From Candidatus Eiseniibacteriota bacterium (GTDB lineage Bacteria > Eisenbacteria > RBG-16-71-46 > CAIMUX01), in contig JAKQSZ010000055.1 in assembly GCA_029569475.1 (NCBI GenBank), forward strand, positions 1 through 25,142: a DNA stretch of 25,142 nt, written 5' to 3'. A program made the translations under genes and the position numbers. How positions within the stretch are numbered: position 1 is the first letter of the stretch; each line of letters starts with the position of its first letter. The notes under the pieces were generated by a model. It had not been told where the DNA came from, did not search any database, and saw only the letters and a program-made list of their open reading frames with translations. Below are positions 18,600 through 25,142 of the stretch, one piece after another.

Positions 18600-20462
18600 A
18601 TGTTCTCAGCGATCTCCCAACGCATGCGCCGCTCGCTCGGCTTCTCGCTGACGGCCGGCATCGTCGCGGTCCTCCTGGTTTCCGCTGCCTTCGGAGCGGT
18701 CTTCTATCCGATCCAGATGTGGCGCATCGGCGCCGAGAGCGGAGAGAAGACCGCCGTTCTCCTCGGGGACATGCTCGCCTTCTCCATCGGCGCGGGCATG
18801 ACCGAGGGCAACCTCGAGCTGGTGCAGGCGGCCATCAACTGGGCCCGGCAGGATAGCTCCGTCGCCTACCTGGCCGCCTTCGACACCGAAGGAGAGCGGT
18901 TGGCCGAATACAACCCGCGCGGCCTCGCGGCGGGGGACGACTACCGGAACGCTCGCGACCAGGTCACGCGGGACGGCGGCCAGATCCGCATCATCCGTCC
19001 CATCCTCTACCGGGATCAGGTGGCCGGCCGCCTCGTGCTCTTCTACTCGATGGACGACCTGCGTTCGGAGATCAGCGGGAACACCGCGACCGCGTCGGCG
19101 ATCAACCTGGCGCTGATGGCGGCCTGCATCACCCTGGTCGTGCTCGTGCTCAAGCGCCTGGTGCGCGCGATCGTGACGTTGCGCGACGCTGCCGGGCGGG
19201 TGGCCGAGGGAGATCTCGATCAAAGGCTGGCGACCGGACGGCAGGACGAACTGGGAGACTTGACGGGCTCCGTGGCGCACATGATCGCGCGCCTGCGCGA
19301 GGACCGGGACAGATCGCAGGCCACGATCCGGTCCGCCGGGGTGGTCATCGAGGAGGTCGCGCGCACGGCGCATGCCCTGCAGGAGGGAGATCTCTCCTGC
19401 CGCGGCGATGCCCGCCGGACCGACGGCGACCATCGGCGGCTGATCGAGGAGTTCAATAGCGCCATCGACGCTATCGTCCGGCCCCTGACGGCCGCGGCGG
19501 TGGTTCTGCGGTCGGTGGCGGAGAGGGACCTCACCCATCGATTGAGGGGAGAACATCGGGGACAACTGGCCGAGCTGCAGCGGGACATCAACAGCATGAT
19601 CGACCACCTGGACGACGCCATGGCCCAGGTGACCCAGGCGGCGGTGCGCGTCCAGCACGCCGGGCAGGAGATCGCCGGCGCCAGCGGCGAACTGGCGGGC
19701 GACGCCTCTTCCCAGGCCGGCACGCTCGAGGAGGTGCACGCTTCCCTGCAGGAGGTCTCGTCCATGTCCCGCCAGAACGCGACCTTGGCCCGCGAAGCCT
19801 GCCGGCTGGCGGACTCGGCCTGCGCCGGCGCGCAGAGCAGCGTCGCCAGCATGGGACGGATGTCCGAAGCCATGGAGAGGATCAAGACGGCGTCGGACAA
19901 GACCGCCAAGATCGTCCGCACGATCGACGAACTTGCCTTCCAGACCAACCTGCTGGCGCTCAATGCGGCCGTCGAGGCGGCGCGCGCGGGAGACGCGGGC
20001 AAAGGGTTCGCCGTCGTGGCGGAAGAGGTCCGCAATCTCGCCACCCGCAGCGCGCAGGCTGCACGCAGCACCTCGGAATTGATCGAGGAATCCGTCACCA
20101 GCGCCGGAGTGGGGGTGGCCCTCAACCAGGAAGTGCTGCAAAGCCTGAACGCCATCAACGATCTGGCCCGCCAGGTCAGTGAGGGCATCACGGAGATCGC
20201 GGTCATTTCGGAGCAACAGAGTCAGGGCATGAACCAGGTGAGCCTGGCGATGGACGGCATCAGCCAGGCGACGCAGCGCGCGGCGGCCAACGCCGAAGAG
20301 TCGGCCAGCGCCTCCCAGGAACTCGCGGCCAGCGCCACCGACCTGCTGCGACTGACGACGACCTTCCGCCTGGCTGAAAAGGGCAACAACTCAGGCCAGC
20401 CTGGGCAAGACCGAGAAGGCCGCGATACCGGCTGGGCTGACGGACGGCAGGCTGCTGCCTGA
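18600..20462 (+). CDS. Methyl-accepting chemotaxis protein with several HAMP-like modules
   Basis: A 620-residue chemoreceptor. TM1 is at about 14-36 and TM2 at about 168-187, enclosing a periplasmic sensor of about 130 residues (sCache-like in size, with [19 protein letters not shown]). A HAMP domain (about 188-240) follows. The next segment (about 245-335) contains further HAMP-like patterns: [10 protein letters not shown], then [29 protein letters not shown]. The signalling domain (about 340-595) has the hairpin-tip sequence [18 protein letters not shown] near 446-463, and [14 protein letters not shown] near the end. No CheA, CheW or flagellar gene is in the window; it may act in taxis or in an alternative chemosensory pathway such as type IV pili. 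The start follows GAGGAG. It lies 101 bp after the binding-protein gene, separated by two hairpins. Confidence 0.93.
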   Translation: MFSAISQRMRRSLGFSLTAGIVAVLLVSAAFGAVFYPIQMWRIGAESGEKTAVLLGDMLAFSIGAGMTEGNLELVQAAINWARQDSSVAYLAAFDTEGERLAEYNPRGLAAGDDYRNARDQVTRDGGQIRIIRPILYRDQVAGRLVLFYSMDDLRSEISGNTATASAINLALMAACITLVVLVLKRLVRAIVTLRDAAGRVAEGDLDQRLATGRQDELGDLTGSVAHMIARLREDRDRSQATIRSAGVVIEEVARTAHALQEGDLSCRGDARRTDGDHRRLIEEFNSAIDAIVRPLTAAAVVLRSVAERDLTHRLRGEHRGQLAELQRDINSMIDHLDDAMAQVTQAAVRVQHAGQEIAGASGELAGDASSQAGTLEEVHASLQEVSSMSRQNATLAREACRLADSACAGAQSSVASMGRMSEAMERIKTASDKTAKIVRTIDELAFQTNLLALNAAVEAARAGDAGKGFAVVAEEVRNLATRSAQAARSTSELIEESVTSAGVGVALNQEVLQSLNAINDLARQVSEGITEIAVISEQQSQGMNQVSLAMDGISQATQRAAANAEESASASQELAASATDLLRLTTTFRLAEKGNNSGQPGQDREGRDTGWADGRQAAA

Positions 20463-20510
20463 GTCTGTCCCGGGTGGATGGCCAGGGGCACCCCCGTCAG
20501 TCCGAGGTGA

Positions 20511-22076
20511 CTACAAGCCCGCGGTCGAACGCCGGTAGATCTCCCAGACACGTTCGATCGTGTCCGCCTCCTCCGCGGTCTTGTCGGAGCGGTAGCGCTT
20601 GACCCGCGCGAATCGCAGGGCGAGCCCCCCGGGATAGCGGGAACTGGCCTGAAGCTCGTTGAATGCGATCTCGACGACGAGTTCGGGACGCACATGGACA
20701 ACGATCCCCTCGCGTCCGATCTCCCGAGCCAGGAGCGCCTGGGTCTGCCACTCCAGGACCTCGTCGGTCAGGCCCTTGAACGTCTTCCCGAGCATCACGA
20801 AGGTATTGCCGCGCGGGTCCCGCGCGCCCAGATGGAGATTGCTCAGCCAACCCTGCCGCCGCCCGTTGCCCCATTCGGCCGCCAGCACCACCAGGTCGAG
20901 TGTGTCGGCCTGCTTGATCTTGAGCCACGCCGCCCCGCGGGCCCCCGCCTCGTAGGGGGCTGAAGCATCCTTGGCCATGATGCCCTCATGCCCGGCCTCG
21001 ATGGCCCGGAGCAGGAAGGCGGAGATCTCCCGCGGCTCTCGGGCCCGGGTCCGCTCGACGAGAGCCTGGCTCGGCCCCGTGGCGGTTCCCGCTCCGGCGG
21101 CCTGCTCCTCCAGCAAGGCCGTGCGCGTGGCATAGGGGTCGTCAATCCGGGGGTGACCGTCGAGGTAGAGCAGATCGAAGAGCTGGACCGACAGCGGCAG
21201 CTCGGCTCGCATGCGCTCGACCTCGAGGCGGCGCCCAAAACGCCGCATGGTGACCTGGAACGGATGAGGCCGCCCGTCGGTGCGCAACGCGATGGCCTCC
21301 CCATCAAGAATCAGGCTGGAAGCGGGCAGGGACCGCGCCAGTTCGACCACCTCCGGGACCGCGGCCGTGACCTCGCGCAGCCCGCGGGAGTATACGCGGA
21401 TGTCCTCGCCGTCCTTGTGGACCTGCACTCGCGCGCCGTCGAGCTTGTACTCCAGGGAGACTTCGCCCTGTCGGGCCAGGACCGAGGCAACGTCCTCCGC
21501 GGGCTGCGCCAACATCGGCTGCACTGGACGGAAGAGCGTGACCGTGGCATCGCTGAGGGCGCCGGCATCGCCGGAGAGCGCCGGCCCCACCACGCCGGAA
21601 AGGCCCCCGCGGGCCATCACGGCGCGGCGGATCCGCGGCGGCGGCAAGCCGGAGGCGCGGGCCACCGCCTCGACCATCAACCCCTCCAGCGCTCCCTGGC
21701 GCAGTTCACCGAAGAGAAGGCGGACCAGGAAGGACTGCTCCGCGGCGGTCCCCTTCGCCAGAAGCTCCCGCAGGCGCCTCGCCTTCTCGGTTGCGGCACC
21801 GGCTCCGGAGAGGGCCGCGATTCTCCCGAAACACTCGTCGACTTCCGCGACCCGCAGGGTGGACTCCGTGGCCGGATCGCCCCGGGCCGCCCCGATAAGC
21901 GCCGCGCCGGCGCCGATCCGCCCCTGCCGGAGCTGGCCGGTCAACCAGGCCGCCACGATCTCCGCCTCGTCAGCCGGGGCACATCGCAGCAGGTCAGCCA
22001 GGATTTCGAGCTTGTCGTTACGCCGGCTGGCGGCGGCCACAGAAGCAGAGGACCGCACGACCTCGTCCAGAAGCAT
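20511..22076 (-). CDS. ATP-dependent DNA ligase (LigB-type)
   Basis: A 521-residue ATP-dependent DNA ligase. The adenylation motif EYKLDGARVQ places the nucleophile at K211. Other ligase motifs are LDGEAIAL (motif III), LFDLLYLDG (IIIa), EGIMAKD (IV) and WLKIKQ (V). The first about 200 residues form the helical DNA-binding domain, and the C-terminal part the OB-fold. Length and layout match archaeal-type ligases and mycobacterial LigB, thought to be an accessory to the NAD-dependent replicative LigA. ATG 22076 was preferred over GTG 22097 because GGGAGGGGAG lies just upstream of it, at about 22083-22092. The gene converges on the chemoreceptor gene with 48 bp between stops and no clear terminator there. 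Confidence 0.94.
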   Translation of the reverse strand: MLLDEVVRSSASVAAASRRNDKLEILADLLRCAPADEAEIVAAWLTGQLRQGRIGAGAALIGAARGDPATESTLRVAEVDECFGRIAALSGAGAATEKARRLRELLAKGTAAEQSFLVRLLFGELRQGALEGLMVEAVARASGLPPPRIRRAVMARGGLSGVVGPALSGDAGALSDATVTLFRPVQPMLAQPAEDVASVLARQGEVSLEYKLDGARVQVHKDGEDIRVYSRGLREVTAAVPEVVELARSLPASSLILDGEAIALRTDGRPHPFQVTMRRFGRRLEVERMRAELPLSVQLFDLLYLDGHPRIDDPYATRTALLEEQAAGAGTATGPSQALVERTRAREPREISAFLLRAIEAGHEGIMAKDASAPYEAGARGAAWLKIKQADTLDLVVLAAEWGNGRRQGWLSNLHLGARDPRGNTFVMLGKTFKGLTDEVLEWQTQALLAREIGREGIVVHVRPELVVEIAFNELQASSRYPGGLALRFARVKRYRSDKTAEEADTIERVWEIYRRSTAGL

Positions 22077-22144
22077 CGGGCTCCCCTCCCTTCCCACCGG
22101 GGTTGGTCCTGCCCGGGCGCAACTCTGGCACGACGGTCGATGCG

Positions 22145-22220
22145 TCAGTTACGCAGGTCGTGGCAGGTTTGGCCGTCGGGGTTCAGTTGCGCAGGTCGTG
22201 GCAGGTCGACCTCAATACGA
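22145..22220. repeat. Two 38-bp direct repeats resembling the msrBA 3' end (copies A and B)
   Basis: Copies at 22145-22182 and 22183-22220 share the core CAGTT-A/G-CGCAGGTCGTGGCAGG. They match the last bases of msrBA (22593 onward), and on the minus strand copies A and B both read CHDLRN and stop, against CHYLRN and stop in the real gene. They lack a start codon and a gene context. B runs into the left terminal inverted repeat of the element at 22209. Confidence 0.8.
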
Positions 22221-22233
22221 CGGGAATCCACGG

Positions 22234-22373
22234 CGCAAAGCGGTCGAACCTCGCGCGATAGCACGGCATCTGGCCAAATGCTCGCCCTCACCAATGCTCA
22301 CGTAGCGCATCGGCTACACTCCGCTTGGTCCGGGCTGCGCGCGGCCAGCGGCCGCACTCTGGCGCGTTTCGCT
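22234..22373. repeat. Hairpin unit, copy 1 (140 bp)
   Basis: Begins CGCAAAGCGG. Nested arms are CTGGCC (22270-22275) with GGCCAG (22343-22348), GCCCTCACCAA (22284-22294) with TTGGTCCGGGC (22325-22335, two mismatches), and GTAGC (22302-22306) with GCTAC (22313-22317). The unit is directly followed by copy 2 at a 140-bp offset. Confidence 0.75.
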
Positions 22374-22515
22374 CGCAAAGCGGTAGAACCTCGCGCCATG
22401 ACACGACATCTGGCGACGTGCTCGCCCTCCCCAATGCTCACATGGCGCACTGGCTATGCTCCGCTTGGTGAGGGCTGTGCGCGCCGCCAGCTGCCGCACT
22501 CTGGCGCGTTTTCGC
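22374..22515. repeat. Hairpin unit, copy 2 (about 142 bp)
   Basis: Roughly 80% identical to copy 1 by eye. Arms are CTGGCG (22410-22415) with CGCCAG (22485-22490), GCCCTCCCCAA (22424-22434) with TTGGTGAGGGC (22465-22475, one mismatch), and ATGGC (22442-22446) with GCTAT (22453-22457, one G-T wobble). Changes from copy 1 within the stems are largely compensatory. Length differs by two bases inserted in the right half of the hairpin and one T near the end. Confidence 0.75.
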
Positions 22516-22554
22516 TCGCGGATTTCTGTCGCATTGAGGTTAAGCCACCGGGGT

Positions 22555-22630
22555 TCGGTTACGCAAGTCGTGGCAGGCTCAACCGCGGGGGTTCAGTTAC
22601 GCAGGTAGTGGCAGGTGTAGCCGCCGGGGT
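22555..22630. repeat. Two further 38-bp repeats (copy C and the genuine msrBA end, copy D)
   Basis: Copy C is 22555-22592 and copy D is 22593-22630, the true 3' end of msrBA. The 38-bp period equals that of copies A and B. Copy C reads CHDLRN on the minus strand but carries a stop before it and none after, so it is not translated from msrBA, which stops at 22593. Confidence 0.78.
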
Positions 22631-23885
22631 TCTTCACCAGATAGTCCTGGTGGTACTCCTCGGCCTCGAAAAACGTCCCTGCCGGCACAATCTCGGTGAC
22701 GACCGGACGCCGCCACTTGCCCGACTGGTCGACCCGGGCCTTGACTTCCTCCGCGATCCGGCGCTGCTCCTCGCTGTTGTAGAAGATCGCCGAACGATAC
22801 TGCGTGCCCACATCGTTGCCCTGCTGGTTCAGGGTCGTCGGGTCGTGCATCCGGAAGAACCATCCCAGCAACTCCGCATAGCTGATCCGCCCTGGATCGA
22901 ACTCGATGCGGATCGACTCGGCGTGCCCGGTGTTGCCCCGCTTGACCATCTCGTAGGTGGCGTGGTCGGTCTGTCCGCCGGTGTAGCCGACCTCGGTCGC
23001 GAGTACGCCCGGGATCTCGCGGATGATCTGCTCCATGCCCCAGAAGCACCCTCCCGCCAGGATGGCGGTTTCGCTGGCCGCTGGAGTGGGGCCGCCGGTC
23101 GGAGCCGCGTCGGTGGCCGGCGCCCCGCCCCCGGCCGCCTGCCCGGTCAAGGCAGCCTCGGAAAAGAGCGCCCGATAGCGGCCGTAACCCTCTGCCTCCA
23201 GCCGGTCCACCGGGATGAAGCGTAGTGACGCAGAGTTGATGCAGAAACGCAATCCGTCGGGCCCGGGCCCATCCGGAAACACGTGGCCGAGATGGGAGTC
23301 GCCCTCGCGGGACCGGACCTCGGTGCGGTTCATCCCGTGGGAGCGGTCCTCTTTCTCCACCACATTGTCCGGCTCGATCGGTTTCACGAAGCTCGGCCAG
23401 CCGGTTCCCGAGTCGAACTTGTCGGTCGAGCTGAAGAGTGGCTCGCCGGAGACCACGTCGACATAGATTCCGGGTTCGTGGTGGTTCCAGTAGGCGTTGT
23501 TGAAGGCAGGCTCGGTTCCGCACATCTGCGTCACCTTGTACTGCAGGGGCGTCAACTTCTCCCGCGGATCCCCCTGGCCCGTACGGCCATCATCTCCACC
23601 GTGATGGGTATCCCCGCGGCCGGGGCTGGAACTCGGATCCTGACCGCTCATCGGGCCTCCCTTGCCATCCCGCATGTTGGCATCCCGGGCCGTGTGGCCA
23701 TCCTGGGCCTGGTGATCCTGGCCGCCGCCACTCTGGCCATGGCCGTCTCGACCCTGAGCGTCCGCGACCGGAGCGGGGCCGCCTCGAGGGGTATCACCGG
23801 CGCCGTCGGCGTTCAACCTCGTTCCCGCGAGGACGACGAGCCCAGCGACCACCAGAAGCGCCGCCAGCCCGACCATCGTACGCAT
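22593..23885 (-). CDS. msrBA: Exported MsrB-MsrA fusion methionine sulfoxide reductase
   Basis: A 430-residue protein that repairs both stereoisomers of methionine sulfoxide. Residues 4-22 are a hydrophobic signal or anchor, so it probably acts in the periplasm. A hydrophilic linker rich in Gly, Asp, His and Gln (about 23-105) precedes MsrB (about 108-240), with [25 protein letters not shown] and catalytic C215 in RFCINS. MsrA follows (about 272-430), with catalytic C280 in GGCFWG and a terminal C425 in TCHYLRN. The two CxxC zinc sites of many MsrBs are missing, and the usual resolving Cys in DSGCGW is Thr; C122 in MCGTEP may replace it. Domain order is B then A, opposite to PilB-like fusions. 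ATG 23885 follows AAAGGGGGA. It is divergent from the ferritin-like gene. Confidence 0.95.
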   Translation of the reverse strand: MRTMVGLAALLVVAGLVVLAGTRLNADGAGDTPRGGPAPVADAQGRDGHGQSGGGQDHQAQDGHTARDANMRDGKGGPMSGQDPSSSPGRGDTHHGGDDGRTGQGDPREKLTPLQYKVTQMCGTEPAFNNAYWNHHEPGIYVDVVSGEPLFSSTDKFDSGTGWPSFVKPIEPDNVVEKEDRSHGMNRTEVRSREGDSHLGHVFPDGPGPDGLRFCINSASLRFIPVDRLEAEGYGRYRALFSEAALTGQAAGGGAPATDAAPTGGPTPAASETAILAGGCFWGMEQIIREIPGVLATEVGYTGGQTDHATYEMVKRGNTGHAESIRIEFDPGRISYAELLGWFFRMHDPTTLNQQGNDVGTQYRSAIFYNSEEQRRIAEEVKARVDQSGKWRRPVVTEIVPAGTFFEAEEYHQDYLVKNPGGYTCHYLRN

Positions 23886-24379
23886 CGTGTCCCCCTTTCT
23901 TCGACCGCCGCTCTTTCTTCGCTCCCTGGTCGGGACATCCAGCTGCCGGTCCGTAACCAGGCGCGTCCTACGTGGATTGGATGGCCACCTGCCCGAACTC
24001 GGTCGTCGATTTCGGGCCCGGGTGGCGGAGAACCGCGAGGTGTTGTGGGCGATGGAAAGCGCCAGGCCCCGTTCAGGGGCTCAAGGCCGCGCCCTTCCCG
24101 GATCGCTTCCGGCCGGAGACGCCGGCCGCAGGGCCGGGCCACACGCGTCCTCGCGTTCGACCACGTAGAGACCACTGCGTGCAGGCACACCGGCACGCTT
24201 CTTGGATTTGCCCTGCCTGGATTTGCAGACCGGGCCCCGCAATGAGCCGCGGGCCGCGCCAGGAGATCTCCCTGCGAGTTCGTAGCAAAGGGAACTACGT
24301 TGCGTTCGCCTCGGTTCTAGGAGTGCTCTCGCTGGATGGACGCGACCCGCGCGAAGAAGCGCGGAAAGGAGCCCGCCGA
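23886..24379. promoter_or_regulatory. Divergent intergenic region upstream of msrBA and the ferritin-like gene
   Basis: About 490 bp that must contain both promoters. An open frame in phase with the ferritin-like gene extends back to 23972 but has no ribosome binding site and no family similarity, so I regard it as non-coding. An inverted repeat CGTAG (24281-24285) / CTACG (24295-24299) with a 9-base spacer lies about 80 bp before the ferritin start and could be an operator. I see no recognisable Fur box or OxyR site. Confidence 0.35.
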
Positions 24380-24949
24380 ATGCTCGACCTTCCGTTTGTA
24401 GCCGACGTGCAGGAGCTTCGGGATCGAGTTCGGCGCCACATCAAGAGAGGATCGGTGAACGGAGGCTCCCCGGCCGGCCGCGACACGGTTCTACGCATCC
24501 TCAACGAAGCACTGGCTACAGAGATCACCTGCGTGCTGCGTTACACGAGGAGTGCCTTCACCGCCTCCGCCGTCCACAGCCTCGCCATTGCCGAGGAACT
24601 CCTGGAGCACGCCAACGAGGAGCAGGCTCACGTCGACCAGTTGACGGAGCGGATCATGGAGTTGGGAGGGACGCCCAACTTCGATCCCGAGGGTCTGCGC
24701 ACGCGCAGCTTCGCCGATTCGGTGGTTGGCGATAGCCGGGAGGACATGCTCAAGGAAGACCTGGCCGCTGCACGGATTGTCATCGATGGCTACCGCGGCA
24801 TCATCCGGTTTCTCGGCGAGCAGGACCCGGCGTCCCGCCGGATGCTGGAAGGGATCCTCGTCAGAAAGGAAGAGCACGCCGCCGGCCTTCTCGTTCTCCT
24901 TGGGAGGTTGCGGTCCTCGGACCTAAGCCCCGGGTTGTGGAAGCAATAG
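24380..24949 (+). CDS. Bacterioferritin-like / ferritin-like four-helix protein
   Basis: A 189-residue protein whose segments ILNEALATEITCVLRYTRSAF, EELLEHANEEQAHVDQLTERI, LGGTPNFDPEGL, MLKEDLAAARIVIDGYRGII and EGILVRKEEHAAGL are those of the bacterioferritin/ferritin-like domain proteins. The Glu and ExxH-type residues in helices 1, 2 and 4 (E in ATEI, E-x-x-H in EEQAH, E-x-x-H-like EEHA) are the expected di-iron ligands. It probably stores iron or handles iron and peroxide in the cytoplasm. The heme-binding Met cannot be identified with confidence. ATG 24380 was chosen because AAAGGAG lies at 24365-24371; an in-frame ATG at 24242 has no such site. It is divergent from msrBA, consistent with shared oxidative-stress duty. 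The remaining 193 bp to the window end show no gene. Confidence 0.88.
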   Translation: MLDLPFVADVQELRDRVRRHIKRGSVNGGSPAGRDTVLRILNEALATEITCVLRYTRSAFTASAVHSLAIAEELLEHANEEQAHVDQLTERIMELGGTPNFDPEGLRTRSFADSVVGDSREDMLKEDLAAARIVIDGYRGIIRFLGEQDPASRRMLEGILVRKEEHAAGLLVLLGRLRSSDLSPGLWKQ

Positions 24950-25142
24950 TGTTGCGAGACGGACGTAGCCGAAGGCGGAGGCGGTCAGTTGACGGCACCA
25001 GCGGATTTTCGGGCATGCCGAGACCGTTTGGGCCCGTTTCTCGCTCCTGCCACTCCTGGTGTCGTCACGTCGTCAACATCGTCAGCGGCCGGTCGGCTCG
25101 GACCCCGCCACTGATGCGCCCGCCACGAGCGAGGGGCACGCC

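Larger units (their letters stand above)
22209..22540. mobile_element. Putative non-autonomous (MITE-like) element with terminal inverted repeats
   Basis: Terminal inverted repeats of 24 bp, at 22209-22232 (starting ACCTCAATACGAC) and 22517-22540 (ending GTCGCATTGAGGT), match at 20 of 24 positions; all four differences are transitions. Between them are two tandem hairpin units (22234-22373 and 22374-22515). There is no transposase frame and I see no target-site duplication, so mobility is inferred from the repeats only. The element splits a 38-bp repeat array, which suggests insertion into it. A static repetitive extragenic element is the alternative. Confidence 0.55.

Noticed and set aside
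20463..20510. Bidirectional terminator between the chemoreceptor and ligase genes
   Set aside because: Only very short complementary words and no T-run on either strand.
22145..22630. Integron attC sites or a gene-cassette array
   Set aside because: The repeats lack the GTTRRRY/RYYYAAC core sites and no integrase gene is visible.
20988..23225. A 745-residue plus-strand open frame crossing ligase, the repeat region and msrBA
   Set aside because: It is antisense to two well-supported genes, and the 140-bp repeats change its reading phase between copies, which would not be expected of a repeated protein domain.
23972..24379. N-terminal extension of the ferritin-like protein
   Set aside because: No ribosome binding site before the upstream ATGs, no similarity to ferritin family members, and a good site precedes ATG 24380.

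Overview
The window looks like a chromosomal segment of a GC-rich, didermic (Gram-negative type) bacterium. A signal-peptide-bearing outer-membrane barrel protein, a periplasmic binding protein, a membrane chemoreceptor and an exported MsrBA support two membranes. There is no rRNA, tRNA or clade marker here, so I do not name a phylum. Most content is housekeeping or environmental-response genes. I see no prophage, CRISPR array or transposase gene.

Layout. Positions 1-102 hold the tail of an unidentified gene. A gene-free stretch with a 22-bp tandem repeat (395-527) leads to a DUF1893 protein (677-1132). Two divergent Nudix hydrolases follow (1211-1669 minus, 1838-2350 plus). Next come thiC (2626-4740, unusually long), an alpha/beta hydrolase (4848-5729) and a radical SAM protein with a C-terminal auxiliary-cluster region (5806-6873), all on the plus strand. 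A minus-strand block runs from 16439 down to 7078: an Lhr-type helicase, a Nei2-type DNA glycosylase, a polysaccharide flippase and a hybrid PAS histidine kinase. The last three genes overlap (4 bp and 17 bp). Then a plus-strand cluster encodes a porin-like barrel, a small PstS-like binding protein and a poly-HAMP chemoreceptor (16815-20462). An ATP-dependent DNA ligase (20511-22076) and an MsrB-MsrA fusion (22593-23885) lie on the minus strand. A bacterioferritin-like protein (24380-24949) closes the window.

How the genes fit together. Lhr, Nei2 and the ATP-dependent ligase are DNA-repair functions; lhr next to nei2 is an arrangement known from mycobacteria. MsrBA, the ferritin-like protein and the Nudix enzymes fit an oxidative-damage theme. 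The porin, binding protein and chemoreceptor read as one uptake-and-sensing unit.

The most unusual part is non-coding DNA at 22145-22630. The last 38 bases of msrBA are repeated as degraded copies downstream of the gene. That 38-bp array is split by a 332-bp element with 24-bp imperfect terminal inverted repeats. The element contains two tandem copies (about 140 bp each) of a hairpin unit, and the two copies differ by compensatory base changes that keep the stems paired. No reading frame explains it. Several conserved proteins (ThiC, the alpha/beta hydrolase, Lhr, MsrBA, the kinase) also carry low-complexity inserts; one insert in Lhr is a visible 12-bp triplication.
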